64,000 nt of DNA from Diphasiastrum complanatum (taxonomy: Eukaryota; Streptophyta; Lycopodiopsida; Lycopodiales; Lycopodiaceae): contig CM055095.1 of the NCBI GenBank assembly GCA_029204225.1, forward strand, positions 21,351,995 to 21,415,994, given 5' to 3'. How positions within the stretch are numbered: position 1 is the first letter of the stretch; each line of letters starts with the position of its first letter. Positions 22,601 to 34,600 of this stretch are shown piece after piece. Below the pieces are notes generated by a model, which did no database searches, was not told where the DNA came from, and saw only the letters and a list, made by a program, of their open reading frames with translations. Both the position numbers and the translations under genes were made by a program.

Positions 22601-25600
22601 TGACTCGCCTAGTGCAGACATTCCGATTTCTTCGCTTTGAGTTGGCACAAGATGGTCTCTCACAGGACACCCAGGACATACCATCCACTTTCCCCACACA
22701 TCAGGATGATTTGGACTCTGATGATGAGGATGGTGATGACAAACATCATGATGAGGCTGGTTCTTCTAGAGCTTCTTCGCCACCATCTCAGCATCCCCCG
22801 CAGCCGCAGCATCCCCCTCAACCACCTCAGGCCCAGTTTCCCCCCCAGCCTCGGCAACCCCCTACCGCTAACATACCTCTTCCTCCTCCTCGTAGGGGTG
22901 CTTACCGCACTAGGGCATCCTCCAGTAGATCGTCTCGCAACTCCCAATATAGACAGCAGTCCATGAGGGAGTCTTCAAGGCCCCATCTCGAGGCAGAGCC
23001 CGGCAGGCTTTGGCAAACATGATCTATGAGCTGAACCTGCCATTTGGCATTGCTGACACAGAGCCCTTCAAGAGGGCTATAGCTGCAGTTGCTGCTGCAG
23101 GTCCACGCTTCAGGCCACCCGTGGCTGAGGCTGTCCATACCACCTACCTTACGTCCGGGGTGGAGGAGCTCACCACCCAGATGATGCCTCTTAGGAAGGC
23201 CTGGGAGAGTTATGGGTGCTCGATCATGTCTGATGGCTGGAGTGACACCCGTCGTCGGCCAGTGATCGACATACTGGTGTCTTGCTGCATGGGCACTATG
23301 TTTTATCGGGCCATTGATGCTAGTAGAGGTGGTGGGGTCATTGACGGACAGTTTATGTTTGATATCAGCAGTGAGGTTATAGAGGAGGTTGGCCCTGCCA
23401 ACGTAGTGCAGGTTGTCACCGACAACGCAAGTAATTGCGTGAACATGTCTCACTTGTTAGAGCAGCAGTACCCTGCTATTGTATGGACCCCCTGTGCTTG
23501 CACATAGCATTGATCTTATACTAGGGGATATTGGCCGCTTGCCCTGGGTCCACACGATAGCTGATATGGCCCTTGCCGTGGTGACATTTATCACCCGGAA
23601 GAGGCGTGCCCTCGCCCTATTCTGCACCTTCAGTTCACTTGATCTGAAGAAACCAGCTCCCACACGTTTTGCATTCGACCTGATTGTCATGCATAGGCTT
23701 ATTAGAGTCAGACATCAGCTCACACACATGGCCACTAGTAGTGCTGCATTTAGGGAGCTGCCTTTATCTAGTAGGCCTGATGGTTTGAGACTTTTGAGGA
23801 TTGTATTTGACGATGATTTTTGGCGTCAGGCTGAGAGCATTACACCTGTGATGAGTCCATTCTACCATGTTCTGCGGTTAGTTGATAGTGAGGTGTAATA
23901 GATCCTAACACCACAGTAGGGCAAACACTAACTGATCCACCCAACCTTGCCTACTCCCTGATATAGAGTAAACCCCTCCTAGCCCAGTGTGAGGACTGGT
24001 AGCATGCAACTGCCAAGTGTCGGCCACGTGGCACTGACGTGGCCAACTGCACGTCGGGACCCAACTGGAGGCCCTATCCTACTGACAGGGTCCCTAGGCT
24101 GTGTTAGGCCCGCCATGGCTATGGACCGTGCTGGGGCACACTACTCACACTGTCTTGCCCTGTTGGTCATGTACGCTGGACATGACCCTAACTGTGGTAT
24201 CCGACCTATCTGTGTTCCCTAGGGTTCGGCACTGGTTACGAGTTCTTAACACTCCCTCCCCCTTAAGAACCGTCTTGGTCCTCTAAGACAAAGTCTGGAA
24301 AAATCTTGCGAAGGACGCTGCCTCTTTCCCAAGTGACATTCTCAACAGGCTGATCATTCCACTTAACCAGATATTCTCGGTATAGAGTATGACGAGTCTG
24401 CGTCTCTCTACTATCAAGAATCTCCTCTGGTTCATGTGGAGGTTGCTGAGGATCCAATGGGAGAACTAGAACACTGTCCCCTACCAGATTGTCTGATTTG
24501 GTTAAGGCTTTTCGTAACTGACTTACATTAAAGACTGGAAAAACCTTACTGCTGTGTGGGAGTTCTAGTTCATAGGTGACCTCGCCTAGTCTCCTATTGA
24601 TGGTAAAGGGACCACAATACCTTGGAGACAACTTAGCACACACTCCTGATTGAGGGTTTTAGAGTCGACTGGGACTCTCAAGTAGACTTTCTCACCAGTG
24701 AAGAACTGCACATCCCGTCTGTGTGGATCTGCATAATGCCTGGCTCGATCTTGGGACTACCTGATGCTACGCTTAGCATGTTCTATCATCTGGTTTAGGT
24801 CCTCTAAAAAGTTTCTAGCTGCTTCAACTTTTTCTTGTTTAAACCCTACAGCTGTGGGTGAGCGTGGCTGAAAACCGTACATCAGCATAAATGGGCTGTA
24901 TCCCGTAGCTGAATGTTTGGTACTGTTGTAAGCAAACTCTAATATCGAGAGATACTCCTCCCAATTAGTCTGCCTCTTGCTGACGTATGCACGAAGCATA
25001 TCCTCCAGCACTTGATTTACCCTTTCTGTTTGACCGTCCGTCTGTGGATGGTCGGTGGTACTCATATTAAGTTTAGTACGGAGATGATGGAATACTGCCC
25101 TCCAAAAATTTCTAGTAAACTTACTGTCCCGGTCGCTGACTATGCCGGAAGGTAGACCGTACAATTTAAATAGCCCGTCTACAAACAACCTCGCTAACTC
25201 TGGAGCTCTAACGGTTGTTTTGGTCGAAATGAAATGAGCCATTTTGGTCAGACGGTCAACTATGACCCATATAGCGTCATTACCCTTTTGGGTTTTAGGC
25301 AGGCCTACTATAAAATCCATGGAGATACTCTCCCATTTACCAGCTGGTATTTCTAAGGGATGCAACAACCCTCTGCCTTTAAACGCTCTGCTTTGTTTAC
25401 TTGACATTTCTGGCAACTAGTTACATATTGGTGGACGTCCTTTTTCATACTGGGCTAGAAAAATTGCCTACGAAGAAGTTCATAGGTCTTTCGTGTCCCG
25501 CACTAGGATTGTCATGACATTCATATAGGACCTGCTGCCTATAATCCTCTGAATTGGGGACACATACTCTATCTCTATAGAGCAAGTACTCATCCTGAAT

Positions 25601-28600
25601 GGAATACTGTTTCCATTTGAATCCTTGAGTCAACTGACCCTCAACCACTGGGGTTTGCTTGGGTAATACAGGCTCGAAATCCTCAACATCATCTGATGAC
25701 GTATACTCGGACTCATCATCATCCTCAACGGAAGCTGCCGTATTCTTGGATGAACTGGCACCAGCCCCAGGAACTGGTTCTGGAGTCTGTAACTGTCTGC
25801 TTTGGACTGAGTTCCAGATACCCTGAGTTAGCACAGCACCAACTGCAAAGTCGCTAGCATCTGTTTCGACCACAAATGGCTGTGGGGTCGACGACCTTTA
25901 GAACTGGTGCTGTAGCTAAGGCTGTTTTGAGAGCATCAAAGCTCTCCTGCTGTGCGGACTCCCAAATGAACTCCTTTCCCTTCCCCTTAAGAAGATTTGT
26001 CATGGAAATAGCTATCTGAGCATACTCAGCCAACTGAGTATGGCTTTAACCTTATTTGGGTCCATCTTAATCCCATCTAAAGAGATAATGTGACCCAAAT
26101 ATGCTACTACTTCAACGAAGAATTCACACTTGGATTGTTTAGCATAAAGCTTATGCTTTCTGAGCAGTCGAAACACCTTTCTGAGGTATTTTAGATGCTC
26201 CTTTCTCGTTTTGTTGTAGACGAGGATGTCATCTAAAAATACGACTACAAACTTACCCAAGTATGGTCTGAGGACACTGTTCATCAAGGTCATAAAGGTA
26301 GCTGGAGCATTTGTGAGCCCAAATGTCATCACCTTAAACTCATAATGACCGTGACGAGTCCTAAAAGCTGTTTTCGAGACATTCCGATTTTATACGGACT
26401 TGATGATATCCCGATCTGAGGTCTATTTTGCTGAAAAACTTAGCCCCGTCGAGTTGGTCAAACAACTCGTCTGCCTCAGGCATAGGGTATTTATTCTTAA
26501 TTGTGACTTTATTGAGGGCTCTGTAATCTACGCAAAGACGCATAGACCCCTCTTTCTTTTTCACCAATAGGACTGGTGAGGCCCATGGTGAACTACTGGT
26601 CTGAATTTGGCCTTTCCCAAGATAATCTGTTAACTGCCTAGTTATTTCTTCATCCTCTGTTCGGCTGACCCGATACAAAGGTTTAGAAACAGGTGCTGTA
26701 CCTGGTACTAGGTTTATTACATGATCTACCTCTTTGCTAGGTGGTAAACCATGTGGCAAATCTTCAGGAAAAACATCTTTAAATTTAGACAATAAAGTTT
26801 CTAATTTACTGATTTTTTGCTGAATAGAACTGGAAATAGAAACTTCAAGAATAAATTGATGTCACATAAGAATACCTGATGGTCATCGTCTCCGATTAGC
26901 TGACAGAGCTCTGAACTGCAGACCATAGGACTGTTGGGAACATCATGCTCCCCATGCAACTGGATCTCTCGGCCTTTATGCTGAAAGCTGAGGGTGTTCT
27001 CCTAATCATTTCTGTGAAGGATAAGCAATAAATTGTCAACTATTTTGCATATAGATTCTTGTTGATTTAATTGGATTGAATGCAATAAGCAAAGGTCCTA
27101 AACTGTAGAGCCAATCTCTCCCGAGAACAATGTCTGTACGATCCAGGTGCATTATGTGAAAGTTTATTTCATCTTGGTACCCCTGAATACCAAGATTCAA
27201 ATTACTTACCATAGTTTCCCATATTTTTTATCTTCACCCTTAGCTAATGAAACTATGTACCTATGCTGACTAGGTACTTCTGGTAGTTTAAGTTTTTTAA
27301 CCAGGGTGTAGTTGATGAAATTATGGGTTGCCCCATCATCAACCATAACTCTTACTGACTGGTTACCAACTTTCCCATGCATACGTACTAGGTCATGCGG
27401 CCCAAAGCTGAAGGGTCTCGCTAACATTGCAGAGGTCATGGCAACAGTGTTCATGATCTTCATGATACACTTTGATCTCGGAAGCTGCCGAGTCACTGGG
27501 GAAACATACAGTCTGAACAAGATGAACTTGTTTCTTATCTTTCTTATCTTTTTTAGTGAAAGGCCCCTTGGGACATTGTCTGACTATGTGTCCCTTGCCC
27601 ATACACACAAAGCACAAACGTTCTTGTTTGGCTTTCTCAAAATCATCTAGTTTTAAGGGCTGTATGAGTGAAGGGCGTTTCTGAGGAGCTTCACTTTTAA
27701 ATTTATCTTGATTCTTTCTTTTTAAAAATTTCTTTTTAAATTGAAAGTCTTTCTGAGGAGGAGGCTGCTCAGAAAGTGGTTGTTGTCTCGCCCTCTTCCT
27801 ACCCACTGAATCATCATAGATTTGAGCATATCTGAGAGCTTGCTCAAGGGTAGTAGGCGAGTTTCTCTGGACCTCTACTTTATATTCATCTTTGAGGCCA
27901 CGGACAAATCCCCTGATTTTCTGATAATCATCCATATTTTTAATCTTTAAAATTGCTTCTCGATACTGCGAGATATATTGGATGAGGGATTTATCCATTA
28001 CTGTTCTTTCCCAGGCTTCCCAGGCCCTATCAAGTTCATTTTCTGGTAGGAATTCTCTTAGGAAAGCTTCTTCAAAAGCTTTCCATGACCGGGGAGTCTG
28101 CCCAGTCTCCTGGAGATTTAACCACCACTTATAGGCCATGGGCCCTAAGGAAAGACTGGCCTCAATAGCTTGCAAATGGTCAGGGGTCTGTTTAAGAGCA
28201 TGAATGTTCTTCCATTTGCTGAGGAAGGTTTGTAGAATATTTGCATTTCTATCCTTCTCTTCCCCATTAAAAGTAGGAGGCTTTAAATCTTTAAAAACAC
28301 TGGGGTGAGACCGTAAAGTCTCACCCGAAACTGATGGAAGTGGAGAAGGGGATAACTGAGAAGTGGAGGGAAGGCTTCATTTCGCGGAACTCAAAATTAA
28401 GCTTTTGAGTTTAGCGAACGAGTCGTCCACATTGGACTTGAAATTGGCTAATGCCAACTTCAGTTCATCCACTTCTGTTACCAACTGGAGAAACTGCTCC
28501 TTGGTAACCAGTTCGTCGAGTTCTTCGGCGAACTGTTCCTGTTCTTCCAATTCCATGGGTTCCTTCCCTTTACTGTAAGCCAAGGCTTCTGTTTCAAGTT

Positions 28601-31600
28601 CGTCGAAGCCTCTCTCCGGGGGTTGATCAGGTCCCTGAGGAGTGGTCATCTTCGGAACTGAAAGAGAGCTACCTTGACTTCTGAAGGAAAAAAAGTCTAA
28701 AAGACTAATTTACAACTATACAAGGGAAAGGAAAGATGACTCAGCTGTTTCTGAGGACTGTACTTCCAAAGAAAAGATGAAGAGGAACCCTCTCAGCTCT
28801 TTTACCCAAGATTTCAGACTTGCTGTCCCGGAAAATCCCAGTTTGAAGCTTCAAAACGTTGACAAATTTCCCGGCTCTTGAGTTGAGTAGCTGACTGATC
28901 TGATTTCAGGTGTGGGGCTCCAACAAACCGAGTGAAAACCGGAATTTTACATCAAGAAATCCGGAATTTTTTGTATTCCTGCCCTCGCTGGCTGGACAGC
29001 AACCTATCTAGCCCAATTATCTTAAATTTAAGGCCCAAAACTCGTTTGAATTTCTGATCTGACTTCAGGTAGTAGGTCGCTTGTCTGTGGCAATCTAGTT
29101 TGAAGTTCAAACTACTGAAAAATCCTCAAAAACAGTGATGAAAAAAACCAAATTTTCACCTCCCTGTCCAGCGCTGGCCCTGTTGGGAATTTTCAGACTA
29201 AACTCCACTCAAATTTACTGAAATCCCTTTTTGAAATCAGAGATAGATCCCTGTATGTACAGCGATGGATCTACTGACTAAATCCTACTCTATTTCCGCT
29301 GGGAAATCTGTAGAGAACCCTCTGAAATCTGTAAAAAACAGTTGTCTATCCAACGAGTTACCTCTACAAAGAATCTGACTCCTTACTATTGTGATTTCTC
29401 AATGAAAATCAGAAGTTTGAAGGCTGCTCCTACAGCGATTCTCCTCCTCTAATCTTTTCTAAGAAACTCAGAGATCTTTCCTATCTTCTGATAGCTTTCT
29501 CTACTGCTGCTCCTGAACTCCCTAGGATGGAGATGGCTCTGATACCAGTGTAATAGATCCTAACACCACAGTAGGGCAAACACTAACTGATCCACCCAAC
29601 CTTGCCTACTCCCTGATATAGAGTAAGCCCCTCCTAGCCCAGTGTGAGGACTGGTAGCATGCAACTGCCAAGTGTCGGCCACGCGGCACTGACATGGCCG
29701 ACTGCACGTCGGGACCCAACTGGGGGCCCTATCCTGCTGACAGGGTCCCTAGGCTGTGTTAGGCCCGCCATGGCTATGGACCGTGTTGGGGCACACTACT
29801 CACACTGTCTTGCCCTGTTGGTCATGTACGCTGGACACGACCCTGACTGTGGTATCTGACCTATTTGTGTTCCCTAGGGTTCGGCACTGGTTATGAGCTC
29901 GTAACATGGGGGCAGCACTATGGGCCTTATCTACGAGTTCATGGACATGATTGGACAGCTGCTAAAGCAACATTTTTTCTCCGAGGACAGGTATGGTACT
30001 TGATGGTCATTTCAGTCATTTGTTGTTTTGGAATCTATCTATTGTAATTGAAATAAGTTTGCTCTCATCTTCGCATCTTCGGATTTATTCGTTGACATGT
30101 CATTAACTATGTGAAACAGATGGTGGTGTTGCGGGACATCTGGGAGCGCAGGTGGAATTGGTTCCATAGGCCGATTCACTCTGTTGCCCACCTGTTGCAC
30201 CCCATGTGGCTACCTGAGCGGCAGGCATCAGACATGGAACTAGGTTTGGATTGGTTGAGATATTTGGATGGAGCCGTCAAACACTTCACTGACATAGATG
30301 TTGTTGAGACACAGTACATTGCCTTCAAGAGGCAGGTTGGTGTGTTTGGCCATCACGCGGCGCTGAATCCTAGCAGACGGGAGAGAGTGGTGACTTGGTG
30401 GAACCTCTATGGTTCTGCATGCCCAGCTCTACAAAAACTGGCCTTGCGAGTGCTATCACAGGTATTTCTTTACCCACCAAATTCTATGAGATTAAAGATG
30501 GGTGTTAAATGGACTCTGTTGCCCACCTGTTGCACCCCATGTGGCTATCTGAGCGGCAGGCATCACACATGGAACTAGGTTTGGATTGGTTGAGATATTT
30601 GGATGGAGCCGCCAAACACTTCACTGACATAGATGCTGTTGAGACACAGTACATTGCCTTCAAGAGGCAGGTTGGCGTGTTTGCCCATCACGCGGCACTG
30701 AATCCCAGCAGACGGGAGAGAGCGGTGACTTGGTGGAACATCTATGGTTCTGCATGCCCAACTCTACAAAAGCTGGCCTTGCGAGTGCTATCACAGGTAT
30801 TTCTTTACCCACCAAATTCTATGAGATTAAAGATGGGTGTTAAATGGATGGAATTAACCAATGCGCTTATTTGAATTTTATGATTGTCAATAGGATTGTT
30901 TTTCCAATGTATGCGAGCGCAACTGGAGCACATTTTCTTTGATCCACATGAAAAGGCGTAATCGCCTTTCTATTGCACAGATGACACGGCTGGTTTTTTG
31001 CAACACCAATGCAAGGTTGAGTGCAGACTTGCATCTATTGTGGACCCTCTAGAGGTGTTGCCCTCACATTGTTTACTAGGCGTTGATGATCCCACTGATT
31101 CCACCACACCCATGCCGAGGGCTGGTGTTGCGGCTGACATTGCAGCAGAGACAGAGAGAGATGTTGTGGGCTAGACGGTTATTGATGGACAAAGTGGGTC
31201 ATGATCAGGATACAAGTGCTGGCCAGGGGACAGGTATGGGCATGGATGCTGATGATGAGGATGAGGATGATGATGATGATGATGATGATTTAAGTATTCC
31301 TGCTCCATGATTGGAGACCATGGTTGAGGCAGAGCTTGAGGCAGAGTTTGAGGCAGACCTAGGCTATGGCCTGGAGGATGATCGATTACAGAGGATGATG
31401 GTAGGGATGTATGAGCCACCTCTACCAGAGCAGGATGTGTATCGACCTGATCCACTACCAGAGGATATACAACATGAGAGAGAGACAGTGGATGCAGCAC
31501 ATGTTGGGGATGCTGACCATATGGCACAGGACGCTTTTGCAAGGGAGACAGTAGAGGGTGGAGATGTTTGTGCCACGGTGGGAGGGATTGATGATGTGCA

Positions 31601-34600
31601 GGATTCACAGGCAGGCCCTCTGCAGATGTTCATGTTGATGATGATGAAGATCGGACCCGCCGTGTTCGCCAGAGGACCATGTCAGACCTCCTTCAGTATG
31701 GACATGGTGAGGATGACATTGATGATATAGGGTGGCTCTCACCACATGCACGTACTCAGCCACATTCAGCACCATCAACTGCTGGTACACATACGACTGC
31801 CACTCGTACGGCTCCTCATGCAGCTCCCAGGCATATAGCGCCGACACGTACGGTACCTCCTGCTTAGCCACCCTGTGGGGTGCGGGGCGACATATTTGAA
31901 CTGTACGGGTTAACCATTGATAAAGAGATGCTGCTCGAATTCGGGTGTAAAGCACGGGTGGTTAGCTACCGGTGCGGGATAGCTGCCGATCGTTTAGCTA
32001 TAAGGGCTATCGACCAAAGTTGGTGGGGCGTGACTGAGGTAATGTGCTGCTTGATGGTGAAAGCACGGATGGTTGGATGGATGTTTCCCCATGGGCTAAT
32101 TATGTGATAGATTTGTGTGGGCGCGGCTAGTCCGGTCTCAAGGGAGGGATCCTCTGTGTTAACTTTGGTTGGTATGTTCTGTAGCGGGCTAACACAGCTC
32201 GAAGCCAGGTTTGAAGAGCTGGAGGTCATTAATTCTATGATTAGGAGCAGAATACTCAATATATTAAGTACCACTATATTAGGAGGTGAGTTTGAGATTT
32301 TGCAGAACGCAATACATGGCGCCTGATATCTTTACAAAAGGATTAAGTCATGAAGCACACAAGAATTTTTGTGCTCAAGGATCCAAATTAAGGGGGGGTG
32401 TTGGATTTCTATTCTCTCCATCCCTTAGTCTCATAGCTAATCTAGATCCATTCATTCACTATATATTACAAAGTGCCTTAATCCTAGTTGTAAAGGGTAC
32501 ATAGCCATGCGTTGAAGTCTACGCAAAGTTCAGCATTCATTTCGCATTTTGCGAAAAACCCAAAATCAAAGCAGGAGTGTTTAAAAGTGTGACTCCAAAG
32601 TTTGTTCACATTTTTCAGAAAATGCGAAAACTGCGAACTGTTGCCTATTGAGCCGAAAAGAGTGTCTCTCTCTGCCTACGCGTAACGACTACGTCCGCCG
32701 CTGAACCAGCCGCCGCGCGACAGTGACAGACAATTGCCCAGATATTCAGAGGCTACTTAGCTTCACATTATTTCACGATTCAATAATCATTGAAACAGCA
32801 TCAATCCGATACATTCAGTATCAGTTCAGAGATCATTATTGAATTATTCGACCTCTCTCTCTGTTACTACATAGTATTATTTCAGAAACGTCTCAACTCT
32901 GACATCATTCATAATTCTATACAGTTTCGGCTAATTGTATTGATTCCAATAATCTAAGTTGCATTGTATCATGTCGAATGCTTCTATTCCGTTACGTTTG
33001 ATTCACAGTATGCAAGATAAGATAATTTGTAGATTGAATTGTTCTTGTGACCCGTACCTTAGTCGATTGTAACGTTCCATTTCTCTGACTTGCTTACGCT
33101 TCCGCAACTTCAAGATCAATTTAATTCGTGCATGTCTACGGAATCGACCGTTTCGATCCCAGCGACTTTGAAGCTAGGATCAATTAAGGCGATCTTTGAT
33201 TTATCAAAAGTGGCTAGAATCCGATAGACGTAGATTCCACCAAGGATCATCGGCCAATCCCAATTTTCCCAACAGGATATCAGAACTAATAATTCCCAAT
33301 AGTTGTGACAATGGTTCATATGGGATTTAAATGATGAACGTATTTTTGAGGTTCCAAATGCAGCTAAATAAGGCCTTAATTGCCAAAACAACTAAAAAAG
33401 CCAACTACTCAACATCCTAACTCTTCCCTATTTTTGATCGAGTCATGACAGCTTGTGATTGAATAGCCACATCAAGTGTTTGATGATGATCCTGCAGCAA
33501 AGGTTGATGATCAATCACATCAATGGGCTTCTCCATTATCGTCTTGTCATTACGTCTAGCTTCCAATGAGCTAAATTTTGAACTTGATGTCGAGGTCAGT
33601 TATGTTGTAGCTGAACTTGAGAATGGTAACTAGCAGCAATGAGAGTACTCTGGAAGTTTAAGCCAATTGGCATAATAGGCCTCATTGGATCCAATAGTGG
33701 CTCTAAATGAATTGATAGAAAAGATATCAAAAGTAACACGACAAGCCATTCTGAACTTTTTTCCTTGACAAGATCCAACAAGAATTGATGCACCTAAACT
33801 GGCCACATTGTACCCGAAACATTCGGCAACCTACATAAATGTACCGCCCCTAATTAATGCTTTAATTTGATAACCGCATTTCAAAAATGCGTATCTAGAC
33901 GCATTTCTAGAAACGCAATGCAACTACGATACATATCATAGTTGCAACAGCAATTCTCGAATCATGATTTAAATCACAATTCGCGAATCGCTCTCAAAAA
34001 AACAGCAATTCGCTGTTTTTTTTTAACCAAGCAATATGGGTATCAGTAGAGAGAGAAAAATTAGAGGATTGCAGATAGACAAGTCTCCAGTAGATTCAGG
34101 TCCACCACAAGCAATTAGGTGAAATCTTGATTAATTGCATAAACCTGAGTGACAAAAATTCCACAAATACTGTTGAACGGACATTTGGCACTGAACCTTA
34201 CTGAAACGCAGTGAAATGCACAATAAACCATGCCAAACCCTATTAAGCCATTCTGAACAACCCTAAACTGCAGACAATGCTACTGAACTGGAGCAGATCC
34301 TATTGAACGACAAAAACCGTACTGAACTGTAAAAAACTCCACTGATATTTCAACAATCTAGTTGGTGTCAACTTCAGAATGACAACTCTGATCGAGATAT
34401 TATCTTTTGGCTGTGCAGTATGTTCTTGATACTTGTCAAACCCAATAGTAAAAAAAGTTTAGGTCCAAAAAAATTTCCAAGCAACAAAAAAGAAAAAAAA
34501 TTGGCAATTTGCTGCAGCAAATCGCGATTTGCTGCAACTATGATATATATAATATATATATATATACACAATACTGCTAAATTTTCTGCTTCTGTTCAGC

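Larger units (their letters stand above)
23894..29906 (-). mobile_element. Full-length Ty3/gypsy chromovirus with two LTRs, inserted in the hAT gene
   Basis: The element is 6013 bp. Its LTRs (23894-24251 and 29549-29906) are both 358 bp and differ at 14 positions by eye, 13 of them transitions. The minus strand reads 5' LTR, primer-binding site TGGTATCAGAGCC, gag, protease, reverse transcriptase, a shortened RNase H, integrase, chromodomain, polypurine tract, 3' LTR. Flanking 5-mers are TGAGG and TGGGG, a target duplication with one change. The integrase-chromodomain order places it among plant chromoviruses (Tekay/Reina/Galadriel/CRM group, clade not resolved). Frameshifts and an RNase H deletion make it non-functional. 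Confidence 0.92.

Noticed and set aside
22298-22947. Minus-strand frames opposite the hAT N-terminus
   Set aside because: Shadows of the proline-rich plus-strand coding sequence, whose skewed codons keep the other strand open.
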